Of a stretch of 56,034 bases of DNA, positions 1 through 7,452 are shown in pieces. Both the position numbers and the translations under genes were made by a program. The stretch's first letter is position 1, and every line of letters starts with the position of its first letter. The DNA is from Nitrospirota bacterium (lineage in GTDB: Bacteria > Nitrospirota > Nitrospiria > Nitrospirales > Nitrospiraceae). The DNA is taken from the NCBI GenBank assembly GCA_016219645.1, contig JACRLR010000053.1, positions 1 through 56,034 of the forward strand. Reading direction: 5' to 3'. Under the pieces are notes generated by a model. That model was not told the origin of the DNA and searched no databases. It saw only the letters and a list, made by a program, of their open reading frames with translations.

Positions 1-74
1 AGACTATACCCGGCGGCCAACATACGACTGAGTTCTTCACGCTCCATCAGGGTTAACCGTTGATATTGTCCCAT
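1..74 (-). CDS. IS30-like transposase, N-terminal fragment (runs off the window)
   Basis: Only the first 24 codons are present (MGQYQRLTLMEREELSRMLA and a few more). They match the usual start of IS30-family transposases: a short lead followed by a helix rich in Leu, Glu and Arg that begins the helix-turn-helix domain. The ATG at 74 is preceded by AAGGAG at a good distance. The DDE catalytic domain would lie to the left of the window. The family assignment rests on this short stretch plus the IS30-like terminal sequence at 110-138. Confidence 0.6.
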   Translation of the reverse strand, partial: MGQYQRLTLMEREELSRMLAAGYS

Positions 75-138
75 GTGCAACTCCTTCGCTCCTGGAATTC
101 CCAGGATACAGGTGTTGCACTAGGATCTTGAACCCGCA
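1..138 (-). mobile_element. End of an IS30-family-like insertion sequence
   Basis: The first 138 bases look like the left end of an IS30-type element that continues beyond the window. Read on the minus strand, the outer end begins TGCGGGTTCAAG near 138 and runs into GTGCAACACCTG. This resembles the classic IS30 terminal repeat, with TTCAA and GCAACA blocks at the same spacing. About 60 bases further in, a transposase start follows a good ribosome site. The other end and the target duplication lie outside the window, so completeness cannot be judged. Confidence 0.65.
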
Positions 139-235
139 CAGGAACCTTTATTGTTTTACTGATACGTTCTGTTCAAAGCGAGGTTTCCGGTCAGGGTGCA
201 GCGAAATGGGGTTTTGGAAAGACGAGGGAAACAGT

Positions 236-688
236 TCAGCGGTTCTCGCTTCTCACGTTCTTTGCGGCAATCTCCTTAAATACTTCAAGTTCCTCCAATC
301 GATTTTTCATCCCCTCTAATATGTTCGTATCGATTGTCTGGTCGTACTGAATATGCGCAAGCGGACTGAGTATTTCGAGCCCAGGTTTACCTGCTTGCAT
401 GTCTCTAGAAGCTTCGTCCCCAAATTCTCTAAGTTTGTCATATTGTACAACTTGTTCATCTGGCAGGAAATTCTCAAGGATGAGATAGAGTCTTCCTAGC
501 TTGGCTTGGAGTGTCTCGTCATGACATTCCTGTAATTCCTCAGCAATTGCTTGTCGAATCATCGGCTTAGGAAACGGCAATTCACTTTCACGAAATTTTG
601 CACAGTACTGATGCCATGGTGTTGGAAACGGTCCAGTGGCAGATTCTAGAACCGGTAAAGAAGCCTGCAAGATGGCTAAGCGTAACAT
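236..688 (-). CDS. Hypothetical protein, about 150 aa
   Basis: I do not recognise this protein. It is soluble-looking and acidic, with helix-forming stretches such as MIRQAIAEELQECHDETLQA near residues 43-62 and a C-terminal charged helix (LEGMKNRLEELEVFKEI). There is no signal peptide, membrane segment or obvious catalytic motif. No ribosome site precedes the ATG at 688, so the start may be wrong or the gene may be truncated at the 5' end, as is common next to IS ends. It sits alone between an IS30-like end and a large palindromic element, in a patch with signs of rearrangement. Residue composition suggests real coding sequence, but function is unknown. Confidence 0.5.
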   Translation of the reverse strand: MLRLAILQASLPVLESATGPFPTPWHQYCAKFRESELPFPKPMIRQAIAEELQECHDETLQAKLGRLYLILENFLPDEQVVQYDKLREFGDEASRDMQAGKPGLEILSPLAHIQYDQTIDTNILEGMKNRLEELEVFKEIAAKNVRSENR

Positions 689-913
689 TCGTGAAATTAG
701 AATGGCATGGTACCAGTGACCTCATATTTTGAACTCCCTGCGAAATACTTTCAACAACGAAAGCGCAGAAACACGAGAAAGAGGTGGGGTCGTTGCTTGA
801 CCTTGTACCTGGACAACCCTTTAGCAGCCTGAACGAGCAAGGTCTGTACGGATAACTCACCGACCCTTTCCTAAAACAATCCCGGTGATCGTATCGTAAG
901 CAGTTCCTTTCCG

Positions 914-1111
914 GTGCGAGGGGGGAGCGGGTCGGCACCCGTTGTCGGAGGGGCGGGGACCCACCAAGGCGTGACCGAAGTGGAAAGCCGGAACTGACGG
1001 CACCGCGATCGTATGATCGCGGCCGCGGGAATTCCGGAAGGATTCCACGAGGTCACGCCCGGAAGGGTCGCCCCGGGAGACACGAGGGCCGACCCGCTTC
1101 CCCCACGCGCT
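914..1111. repeat. 198-bp GC-rich nested palindrome, MITE-like
   Basis: The segment is an imperfect palindrome centred between 1012 and 1013. The tip is CCGCGATCGTATGATCGCGG (1003-1022), with 8-bp arms around GTAT. Outward, GGCGTGACC (969-977) pairs with GGTCACGCC (1051-1059), and GCGGGTCGGC (927-936) with GCCGACCCGC (1088-1097). The two 99-base halves align almost throughout with small bulges. It is much more GC-rich than its flanks and has no convincing reading frame. It could be a miniature inverted-repeat element or a very long RNA hairpin. No genes lie between 689 and 1349 besides this. Confidence 0.75.
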
Positions 1112-1349
1112 GTGTTAGGTGTTGCGATCCAACATCTATAAGCCTTACATGCTTTGCTCCCGCTATACGCCATCAGCTATCAGCCATTCGCTCCCTTGTC
1201 CCTAAAGCATCGGCTTCTACCCTCCTGTACCCCGCAGATCCTGCGCTCTCACAGAGGTTGTGGGAAATTTCATGGAGACCTGCTATAAGGCTTGGCCAAG
1301 GTGTTGATTTATTAGAGCCAAGCAGGACTAGTGGGCACACGTGAACAGA

Positions 1350-1573
1350 ATGAGCGAAAGTTCTCCAGTTGGGACATTCTCCCTACCGGGGGACGGCGGT
1401 ATTGGTTCGATGTGTTGGGCAAGCAAGGCTAGAAGGCTCGGTACGTGAAAGAGGTTGACGCCAACGAGGTAACGGTGTGATTTTATCAGGAGATTTACAA
1501 CGACACCGGCAAGCTTGTTGAAATCCATCACAAATACCCGGTAGACCAGGGACACCAAAAGGTCACGTCATGA
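1350..1573 (+). pseudogene. Decayed small gene upstream of the 1570 gene
   Basis: A reading frame starting at ATG 1350 (MSESSPVGTFSLPG) shifts at the run of five Gs (1388-1392). It then continues as RRYWFDVLGKQG, a TAG at 1430, KARYVKEVDANEVTV, a TGA at 1478, and FYQEIYNDTGKLVEIHHKYP to a stop at 1571-1573. One frameshift and two in-frame stops make a working product unlikely, though the remaining residues read as well-formed protein. The terminal TGA overlaps the ATG of the next gene (ATGA), so the two were once translationally coupled. The family is not recognised by me. Sequencing error could explain the G-run shift but hardly both stops. Confidence 0.6.
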
Positions 1574-1836
1574 AAGAAGTCATCACTCACCAGATGGTTG
1601 CTGACAAACTGGCAGCGTATCTCCAGCATGATCTGTCACTGGCCGACCTCGTCGCCTGGGCTGAGTCCGCCATGATGGAGGGGGAATTTGACACCCAACA
1701 TTTCACCGCTATCCGCGATGTCGTGGCACGCCTCGGCGTGGCCGACGTCCGTGCCTTCGGTTTGACATGGGACGACTGTGAACAATTGCTCAAGCGATTG
1801 GGCTATGCGGCTCACGTCCAAATCATGGCCACATAA
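1570..1836 (+). CDS. Hypothetical protein, 88 aa
   Basis: This is a small, acidic, mostly helical protein (MKEVITHQMVADKLAAYLQH near the start) with no membrane segment, signal or catalytic motif that I can see. It is intact and begins inside the stop codon of the decayed gene before it, so the pair formed a two-gene unit. Its helical layout and the phrase ARLGVADVRAFGLTWDDCEQ are well-formed, and the frame is clearly coding. Pairing with a small, now broken partner is the arrangement expected of a toxin-antitoxin or regulatory pair, but nothing in the sequence proves that. Function unknown. Confidence 0.65.
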   Translation: MKEVITHQMVADKLAAYLQHDLSLADLVAWAESAMMEGEFDTQHFTAIRDVVARLGVADVRAFGLTWDDCEQLLKRLGYAAHVQIMAT

Positions 1837-1964
1837 CTCGCGATCCCGGACTGCTTCATCACCGCCACATATCCCAAAACAGCACAGAGTGGAGCTGCCT
1901 GCCGGTTTATCACCTGGCTCTCTACTACCGGATTAGGCAGGCATTCTCCCCCTTCTTCTAGGGA

Positions 1965-2352
1965 TGTGGCCAGGTTGGCTTTTACTGCGCGCATGGAGCG
2001 ACATAACTATTCCCTCCAGGTTTGCTCGTTTGCCCTTGTTTGGAACGGTACCCGTATCAGACCTGACTGCGGCCGTCGAACAAGGTCACAGATAATCCCT
2101 CCAAGCTCGCTAGTATTCTCTTCAGGGATGGGAGCTGATGGATCTTCTATTGCGCGCGTCGAACGAGCACATTCTGATCGTGCGCGTTCCGCGAGCACAA
2201 AGGGCAGTGGGCTACTCCTCACCCCTTCCTTCCAAGCTCGCTCGTTATTCTTAGGGATGGGGGCTGATTGATCTTCTACTGCGGGCGTCCAACGAGGGGA
2301 GTCCGCGACCGCGCGTTGCGCGAGCACAGAAGATCATCAGCCTCCATCCCCC
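1965..2352. repeat. Island of tandem hairpin repeats (family A, mixed and truncated copies)
   Basis: Four units of the dispersed hairpin family lie side by side. A truncated unit begins near 1965 (GGCCAGGTTGGCTTTTACTG). A second is cut after GCGGCCGTCGAAC near 2078. A third has a full core, GAACGAGCAC (2161-2170), loop ATTCTGATC, then GTGCGCGTTC (2180-2189), but arms that do not match each other. A fourth (about 2253-2352) has a variant core, GTCCAACGAGG through CGCGCGTTGCGCG. Its outer arms pair well, GGGATGGGGGCTGAT against ATCAGCCTCCATCCC. The phrase CTCCAAGCTCGCT recurs ahead of units three and four. No genes are visible from 1837 to 2413. Confidence 0.75.
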
Positions 2353-2413
2353 TCCCCTCTTCCCCCCATACGTAGGATTGCGGTTCTTTATTGGGGATCG
2401 TACTCTACGCAGT

Positions 2414-2866
2414 ATGACGGAGAGGAAACAGCCTATCCAGTGGCGAGCGGTCATGCAGGGGATAGCCATTGTGTATGGAGTCACCTTTGTGTCTGGACTG
2501 CTGCTGGCCTTCAACGGAATCACGCCACAGACCAATCACGTAGCCTTTCCAATCCTCGCGTTGCTCACTGGTGCAGTTGGAGTGGCGATCGCTCTCCGGG
2601 TTGCTGAAACCACACAGCTCTCGTATCTTGTGGCTCTTAGCTTGGGAGTCTGGCTCCTCAATTCGACTAGCGTCTTGCTCGGAGCACAGACTGTAGCCGC
2701 GTGGTTAGATAGTAGTCTATTCATTGGTACGACAGTGATCCTGGGCCGACTGCTGCTGGGAAGAGACTTAGAGACTCTGCCGACTTCCGATCTGTCTCAT
2801 TCCCAAATCATCTCCAAGAACAACTCACAGGTTGGGACACATCACGGGGTGAGATCGACTCTATAG
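2414..2866 (+). CDS. Small integral membrane protein, unknown function
   Basis: The predicted product is 150 aa from ATG 2414 (MTERKQPIQW). A TTG at 2378 would add 12 residues but has no better ribosome site. Four hydrophobic stretches look membrane-spanning: roughly residues 14-34 (IAIVYGVTFVSGLLLAF), 44-64, 68-88 and 92-116 (LLGAQTVAAWLDSSLFIGTT). The last 30 residues are polar and rich in Ser and Asn, probably a cytoplasmic tail. No family is recognised. It stands alone after the hairpin island and before a gap that ends in the small sigma54-controlled gene. Confidence 0.6.
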   Translation: MTERKQPIQWRAVMQGIAIVYGVTFVSGLLLAFNGITPQTNHVAFPILALLTGAVGVAIALRVAETTQLSYLVALSLGVWLLNSTSVLLGAQTVAAWLDSSLFIGTTVILGRLLLGRDLETLPTSDLSHSQIISKNNSQVGTHHGVRSTL

Positions 2867-3009
2867 ACCATGAACTCCTGATATCCCTCTCCAAATCCGA
2901 TCGGTTCACAACTGAGCCTCTTCCACCTTCCCACACTCCCGTCCCGGATGGGGTTAACCCAGCAGACATGAACGGCATCAACAGATTTGCCGTGAGGGAG
3001 AAAACACAA

Positions 3010-3033
3010 CAGCCAGCCCAAGAGGGCTGGCTG
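3010..3033 (-). terminator. Hairpin terminator downstream of the 34-aa gene
   Basis: CAGCCAGCCC (3010-3019) and GGGCTGGCTG (3024-3033) form a perfect 10-bp stem around AAGA. On the minus strand the stem is followed by TTGTGTTTTC, so it best serves minus-strand transcripts, namely the small gene ending at 3175. The stretch 2867-3009 holds no other feature I can support. Confidence 0.6.
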
Positions 3034-3174
3034 TCTAGTATGAGAACTATGTCTTGGAGGCTATAATCACGCGCTATTCATGAAGCGCAACGGGGTCGGG
3101 TCTTACAATCCAATCGTTTCCACCGCGTATCAGGGCAGCGCATGGTGAAGGAGCGGGGCGAACCTGATTCCAGG

Positions 3175-3279
3175 TTACTTCCCTGCTGCCATTCCCATGC
3201 CCATCGCCAAGACTCCGACCAAAACTGCGATCGAAATTCCCGCGGATACCATTCCATTGATCAGAGCAACAGTCGTCAT
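3175..3279 (-). CDS. 34-aa single-span membrane peptide under a sigma54 promoter
   Basis: A short frame from ATG 3279 to TAA 3175 encodes MTTVALINGMVSAGISIAVL followed by VGVLAMGMGMAAGK. It is preceded by a strong ribosome site, GGGAGGAGG, about six bases before the ATG. The peptide is almost entirely hydrophobic and glycine/methionine-rich, with a single membrane span from about residue 4 to 32 and a terminal Lys. About 85 bases upstream of the ATG lies a near-consensus sigma54 promoter, with twin dyads further up next to the activator gene, and a terminator follows. Promoter, ribosome site, frame and terminator together argue that it is a real gene. Its role is unknown; a small membrane stress or transport accessory peptide is conceivable. 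Confidence 0.65.
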   Translation of the reverse strand: MTTVALINGMVSAGISIAVLVGVLAMGMGMAAGK

Positions 3280-3360
3280 GATGTTCCTCCTCCCTGAGGG
3301 ACTTAGCATCCGGACCCAACCCTGGTAATGAGTGAGTCGTACATGCTGAACTCATGTACA

Positions 3361-3375
3361 GCAAACCGCGTGCCG
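3361..3375 (-). promoter_or_regulatory. Sigma54 (-24/-12) promoter
   Basis: On the minus strand the sequence reads CGGCACGCGGTTTGC followed by T. The consensus is TGGCACG-N4-TTGCW, so only the first base differs. The GG (3374-3373) and GC (3362-3361) elements are separated by exactly ten bases, as sigma54 requires. Transcription would start near 3350, leaving a leader of about 70 bases before the small gene at 3279. A perfect 7-bp inverted repeat, GTACATG/CATGTAC (3339-3359), covers the expected start and could be an operator or a leader hairpin. Confidence 0.75.
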
Positions 3376-3467
3376 ACTTATCTCGTCTCAATATAAAATC
3401 ATAAGCCATTGATATTTAGTTATTACTTTGCTTTATCTTTCAAAACAAACCATAGGACCATCCCGTC

Positions 3468-3509
3468 GCCCACGATCAGTCGCGTGGGTGCCCACGAATC
3501 ATCGTGGGC
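3468..3509 (-). promoter_or_regulatory. Twin dyads, likely enhancer (UAS) for the sigma54 activator
   Basis: Two adjacent inverted repeats share the half-site GCCCACGA. Site 1 (3468-3489) is GCCCACGA...CGCGTGGGT. Site 2 (3490-3509) is GCCCACGA-ATCA-TCGTGGGC, a perfect 8-bp dyad. They lie about 95-135 bases upstream of the sigma54 promoter, the usual distance for an enhancer bound by an AAA+ activator, and directly after that activator's gene. They could also work as a terminator for the activator gene, but no T-tract follows at once. Confidence 0.65.
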
Positions 3510-3567
3510 TAGAACAACTCATGAGTATAGTGTGGAGATCCTGCGGGAAGGGAGGAGCTATATCTTT

Positions 3568-5091
3568 TCAGCTGGAGGGAGGCCGCTTCATCCCAAACTG
3601 CTTCATTCGGCTGCGCAACGTGCTAGGAGGGATCCCCAAGCGTGCAGCCGCCCCAGAGGGACCTTCGATATGCCAATCCGTCAATGTGAGAGTTTGCAGT
3701 ATATGTCGGCGTTCAACTTCTTTGAGGTCGACCGGTGGCGAGGCAGCGATGGAGGAAGCCCGTGACCCTAAGACCTGTTCATCGACTCGTAATATAGACC
3801 CACGGGAGAGGATCAGCGCTCGTTCGATCACATTTTCCAGTTCACGGACATTGCCGGGCCAGGCATATCGCATCAACCTCTCTAGGGACTCCTGATCGAT
3901 GTCCTTGCACAAACGGTTGAATTTCAAACAGTACTGCTTCAGGAAATGCCGAGCCAATTCGGGGATATCCTCCGAGCGGTCCCTGAGTGGAGGCAAGAGG
4001 AGGGGAAAAACATTCAGCCGATAAAAAAGATCGGCGCGAAATGTCCCTTCCTTGACGGCAGCAGGTAAGTCACTATTGGTGGCAGCAATCACCCGAACAT
4101 CGACCCGAACGGGCTGTTTTCCCCCCAGGCGGTCTACCATGCCATCCTGCAAGACACGTAAGAGCTTCGCCTGTGTCTCTAACGGCATTTCACCGATTTC
4201 ATCCAAGAACAGCGTGCCACCATGTGCCAGTTCAAACCGGCCTTCCCGGGTTCGGTCCGCCCCGGTGAATGCGCCTCGCTCATGGCCGAAGAGTTCGCTT
4301 TCGACGAGCCCGGCCGGGAAAGCAGCACAGTTCACCCGCACCAACGGTTTTCGATGCCGCGGACTCCAATCATGGATCGCTTGCGCAATCAGTTCCTTAC
4401 CGGTGCCCGTTTCACCCATAATGAGCACGGTGGTTGGAGTCGGCGCTACCTCTCGAGCCAGAGCGATCACATTCTGAAAGACAAGGCTCTTCCCTATCAA
4501 AGAGTCGCTGTTCTTTTTGAGTTTCAGTTCTTCGATCAGGTAGACGTTTTCTTTGGCCAGCTGGTTTCGCAGTCGATCAATCTGTTCGTAGGCCTGGACA
4601 TGATCGATCGCATAAGCGATTTGCATGGCGACTTGCGTCAAGAACTCGAGGGCTCCCGGGTCAGGCACTCCGGACTCGATGCTGCCGATATTCAGAATTC
4701 CCAAACACTTGTCTCCCACGAGTAGAGGGAGATTGATGATTCTTCCAAGACCTTCTTGCACATACATCTGGTCTTCGGGGAAGACTTGCACCTGTTTCAG
4801 CTCCGGACGACAGTGGACAGCTTTGTGATCGTAGGCCCATCCCATCCCACTTCCGACGCGTGGAATCACCGCATCGCGTTGGAGCACCACCTGCGCCATC
4901 GTCGTGGCAACAACATAAAACCTGAACCCATCAACCTCCGAGTCATAAAGCGTAACCGTACACCGTGCCCAGGGGACGACCTTCGTAATCTCGGCCGTAA
5001 TCGCTTCCCACAGGCTATTCATCTCCCGCTGAGAATTGAGCACCACCGCCACAGCCAGAAGGGCTCGATAGTTTGTTTCAATCCGGTCCAT
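3568..5091 (-). CDS. GAF-domain sigma54-dependent transcription activator (FhlA/NorR type)
   Basis: This 507-aa protein is an enhancer-binding activator. An N-terminal GAF sensor domain (about residues 10-165) is followed by a coiled linker (165-195) and an AAA+ ATPase domain (about 197-425). Walker A is GETGTGKE (226-233), the sigma54 contact loop is GAFTGA (273-278), and Walker B is LFLDEIG (294-300). A C-terminal helix-turn-helix (about 460-500, ending in ARLGIPPSTLRSRMKQFGM) reads DNA. There is no receiver domain, so the signal is probably a small molecule, redox change or metal sensed by the GAF domain. The nearest sigma54 promoter and paired dyads lie just downstream on the same strand, ahead of a 34-aa membrane peptide gene, which is its most likely target. 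The specific ligand cannot be told. Confidence 0.9.
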   Translation of the reverse strand: MDRIETNYRALLAVAVVLNSQREMNSLWEAITAEITKVVPWARCTVTLYDSEVDGFRFYVVATTMAQVVLQRDAVIPRVGSGMGWAYDHKAVHCRPELKQVQVFPEDQMYVQEGLGRIINLPLLVGDKCLGILNIGSIESGVPDPGALEFLTQVAMQIAYAIDHVQAYEQIDRLRNQLAKENVYLIEELKLKKNSDSLIGKSLVFQNVIALAREVAPTPTTVLIMGETGTGKELIAQAIHDWSPRHRKPLVRVNCAAFPAGLVESELFGHERGAFTGADRTREGRFELAHGGTLFLDEIGEMPLETQAKLLRVLQDGMVDRLGGKQPVRVDVRVIAATNSDLPAAVKEGTFRADLFYRLNVFPLLLPPLRDRSEDIPELARHFLKQYCLKFNRLCKDIDQESLERLMRYAWPGNVRELENVIERALILSRGSILRVDEQVLGSRASSIAASPPVDLKEVERRHILQTLTLTDWHIEGPSGAAARLGIPPSTLRSRMKQFGMKRPPSS

Positions 5092-5239
5092 AGGCTCGTC
5101 GCATCCTCTCGCAATCCAAATTGAATCACAGACCGAATTTTATATTTAGCACGTCCTCGCAAAAAACTCGATCCTCCGATAGGCCATGCTCTTGCAACCA
5201 TTGGGCTCATCCCGGAAGCGGCCATACGGGAAGGAGTCT

Positions 5240-5335
5240 GGAATAGCACCCCTGCTGACCCCTTGCTCCCGGAACGCGCACGATCAGAATGTGCTCGTTC
5301 GACGGCCGCAGGAGGGTCAGCAGGGGTGCCATTCC
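5240..5335. repeat. Hairpin repeat, family A, with 27-bp pairing arms
   Basis: The conserved core is GAACGCGCAC (5272-5281), loop GATCAGAAT, then GTGCTCGTTC (5291-5300). The outer arms 5240-5266 (starting GGAATAGCACCCCTGCTGAC) and 5308-5335 pair over about 27 bp with only a few mismatches. This copy lies between two divergently transcribed genes, so it cannot simply be a terminator of either neighbour. The remaining bases of 5092-5438 hold the upstream region of the activator gene, with an AT-rich TATAAA near 5135-5150 on the minus strand. Confidence 0.8.
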
Positions 5336-5438
5336 TGTGGAAAGAACGAGTAAGCTTGGCCGCTTTCCCCCTGATCCCCTCTAATACCCCGCTAACGATA
5401 GGTTGACAGCCGGAAATCCAATCACTGAGAATGCCCCC

Positions 5439-6389
5439 ATGGCTGGAAAGATCATCATAGAGCGACTGGAGTTTCAAGGGCGCTGCGGTGTCACCTCAGA
5501 GGAGCGCAGGCGGCCGCAACCATTAGCGGTGGATCTTGAGCTGACCTGTCAGACCGAACCAGCTGCGGCTTCGGATGACATCCACAGTGCGGTCGACTAT
5601 GCGCAGGTCGCAGATCGAGTCCTCGCGGTCGGAGCGACGCAGAACTGCGCCCTGCTGGAAACATTCGCCGAGCGGCTCCTCGCGATGCTCTTTTCGGAGT
5701 TCCCCGTTGAATGGGCAAAGATCTGGCTGCGGAAACTTGAGCCACCCCTGAAGCATGTCACCGGCTCGGTAGGTGTGCAACTCGAACGATCGCGCCTGCT
5801 TCACCATATTCATGATGCGGGACCAACCCCGGCCCGGTTTCTTGTTCAGCAACTCCATCGCCTACCCAAAGGCAAGGCGCTTGATGTCGCGGCCGGAGCT
5901 GGACGCAACGCGCTCTATCTTGCTGCTCAAGGGTTTCACGTCGATGCGATAGACCGCGATGAAGCGGCCATGGTCCACCTTGCTGCCACGGCAAAGCAAC
6001 GGAACCTTCCAAATCTCACTGCCCGAACCGTTGACCTTGAACGAGCAACTGACGAACGGCCGGAATTCCCGAAGCAGGAGTATGACGTGATTGCCGTGTT
6101 CTTCTATCTCCATCGCGCACTGTTTCCGGCACTCCTCGAATCTCTGAAGCCGCACGGGGTTTTGATCTACGAAACCTTTATCATCGACAACTACTTGCGC
6201 CATCACCATCCTCGCCGATGGGAATTCTGCCTGGCACACAATGAATTGCTTCGGCTCACATCCACACTACGGGTCCTGTCCTACGATGAAGACGAACACA
6301 ACGGTAGCCATGGGCAAGGACCTGCCTATACTGCCCAACTCGTTGCCCAGCAAGCAGGCCCCAGCAGACTGTTACACGAGGCCACATGA
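5439..6389 (+). CDS. Dihydroneopterin aldolase domain fused to a SAM-dependent methyltransferase
   Basis: The N-terminal part (residues 1 to about 117 from ATG 5439) is FolB-like. IIIERLEFQGRCGVTSEERR is the first strand and loop. Then follow the substrate-site region DDIHSAVDYAQVADRV, LLETFAERL, and KLEPPLKHVTGSVGVQLER near residue 100. FolB splits dihydroneopterin to hydroxymethyl-dihydropterin in folate synthesis. The C-terminal part (about 130-315) is a class I methyltransferase of the TehB type, with motif I LDVAAGAGRNALYLAAQG and acidic DAIDRDE. The two domains are in one uninterrupted frame. A TTG at 5403 would add 12 residues. The stop overlaps the next ATG by 4 bases, so the PHP gene is co-translated. 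The methyltransferase substrate is unknown; a pterin is possible but unproven. Confidence 0.8.
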   Translation: MAGKIIIERLEFQGRCGVTSEERRRPQPLAVDLELTCQTEPAAASDDIHSAVDYAQVADRVLAVGATQNCALLETFAERLLAMLFSEFPVEWAKIWLRKLEPPLKHVTGSVGVQLERSRLLHHIHDAGPTPARFLVQQLHRLPKGKALDVAAGAGRNALYLAAQGFHVDAIDRDEAAMVHLAATAKQRNLPNLTARTVDLERATDERPEFPKQEYDVIAVFFYLHRALFPALLESLKPHGVLIYETFIIDNYLRHHHPRRWEFCLAHNELLRLTSTLRVLSYDEDEHNGSHGQGPAYTAQLVAQQAGPSRLLHEAT

Positions 6390-7234
6390 GTCGCATCGAT
6401 CTCCATCTACATACGACCCACTCCGATGGTAGCCTCTCGCCGGCAGAAGTGCTTCGGCTTGCCCACAAGGCGGGAGTTACAGCTCTGGCCATCACGGACC
6501 ATGATATTGTGTCCGGTATTCCCGAAGCCATGATGGCCGGAGCTGAGCTGGGAATTGAAATCATTCCCGGGGTGGAAATCAGTTCCCGTGTCGGCAATAG
6601 CGAACTTCATATCCTCGGTTATTGCTTGCGCTGGCAAGATCCTGAGCTGAATCAACGCATGGCCGCCTTGCGCGAGAGTCGGCATAACCGCAATCCGCAA
6701 ATCATTGAACGGCTGCGCGCACTTGGCTTGGACGTGACCTATGAAGAAGTGCGGGCCTTGGCGGGCACGGATTCGGTCGGACGACCTCATATCGCCAGGC
6801 TCTTGATGGACAAACAGTATGTCACGTCTGCCAAGGACGCCTTCGATCGATATCTGTCAGAGGGGCGCCCGGCCTATGTGGCGCGTGAACTGCCCACGCC
6901 GGCAGATGCCGTCTCCTGGATTAGAGCCGCAGGCGGAGTGGCCGTGTTGGCCCATCCAACCTGGGCGAAGGTATCCGGGGAGGGGCTGAATGCCCTCCTG
7001 ACGACATTGAAAGGCGACGGCCTCGGCGGCATTGAAGCCCACTACAGCACCCACACAAAGCGACAGACGACGGAGTACCTCGATCTGGCCAAGCGGTTGG
7101 ACTTATTGGTAACTGGCGGAAGTGATTTCCACGGCATCACCAAACCGGATATTGAAGTCGGTATTGGCCGTGGTGATCTAAAAGTTCCCCGGCGGCTGCT
7201 TGATCCGCTCAAAGAAGCCGCCCTCCTCGTTTGA
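6386..7234 (+). CDS. PHP-domain phosphoesterase (TrpH/YciV, RNase AM-like)
   Basis: This 282-aa protein begins with the PHP signature DLHLHTTHSDGS, with metal ligands His7 and His9, followed by ITDHD (about 37-41), PGVEISS (about 61-67), a central AHP motif (VLAHPTW, about 189-195) and GGSDFHG (about 246-252). These metal ligands are all present, so it should be an active metal-dependent phosphoesterase. The family members studied act on 3',5'-bisphosphonucleotides and trim 5' ends of RNA. It overlaps the FolB-methyltransferase gene by four bases. A long repeat-made hairpin follows its stop. Assignment to the family is firm; the physiological substrate is inferred. Confidence 0.85.
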   Translation: MSRIDLHLHTTHSDGSLSPAEVLRLAHKAGVTALAITDHDIVSGIPEAMMAGAELGIEIIPGVEISSRVGNSELHILGYCLRWQDPELNQRMAALRESRHNRNPQIIERLRALGLDVTYEEVRALAGTDSVGRPHIARLLMDKQYVTSAKDAFDRYLSEGRPAYVARELPTPADAVSWIRAAGGVAVLAHPTWAKVSGEGLNALLTTLKGDGLGGIEAHYSTHTKRQTTEYLDLAKRLDLLVTGGSDFHGITKPDIEVGIGRGDLKVPRRLLDPLKEAALLV

Positions 7235-7235
7235 G

Positions 7236-7336
7236 GGTTATTTGGTTTATTTGGTTCATCTGGTTTCTCTGGTTAACCTCATTCAACCAAATCAACCAAA
7301 CAAACCAAATAAACCAGATAAACCAGATGAACCAGC
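7236..7336. repeat. 9-bp AACCARATR repeat array arranged as a hairpin
   Basis: The left arm (7236-7277) is built of units GGTTTATTT, GGTTCATCT, GGTTTCTCT and GGTT. The right arm (7284-7334) holds complementary units AACCAAATC, AACCAAACA, AACCAAATA, AACCAGATA and AACCAGATG. Together they can fold into a long AU-rich hairpin just after the PHP gene. A second array of the same unit is at 40811-40911. It may act as a terminator, but its periodic build is unusual. Confidence 0.75.
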
Positions 7337-7452
7337 CGGTTTCCACGTTTCACGGGTATAGAGAACACCACGCTCATTATCTCCCAATTCGTTGACTCTC
7401 CTCCCCCATCCGCTACACTTTAAACCGATCACAAACATCTCCAAAGAGTCTT

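Noticed and set aside
871-1173. Minus-strand 100-codon frame across the 198-bp palindrome
   Set aside because: It translates a GC-rich palindrome with low-complexity, biased residues; the nested symmetry explains the open frame.
2161-2189. Hairpin core considered as a CRISPR repeat
   Set aside because: Copies are far apart, lack regular unique spacers of constant length and have no cas genes nearby.
3468-3509. Twin dyads as the terminator of the activator gene
   Set aside because: There is no T-tract directly after the stem, two separate dyads share a half-site, and the spacing to a sigma54 promoter fits an enhancer better. The terminator role is not excluded entirely.
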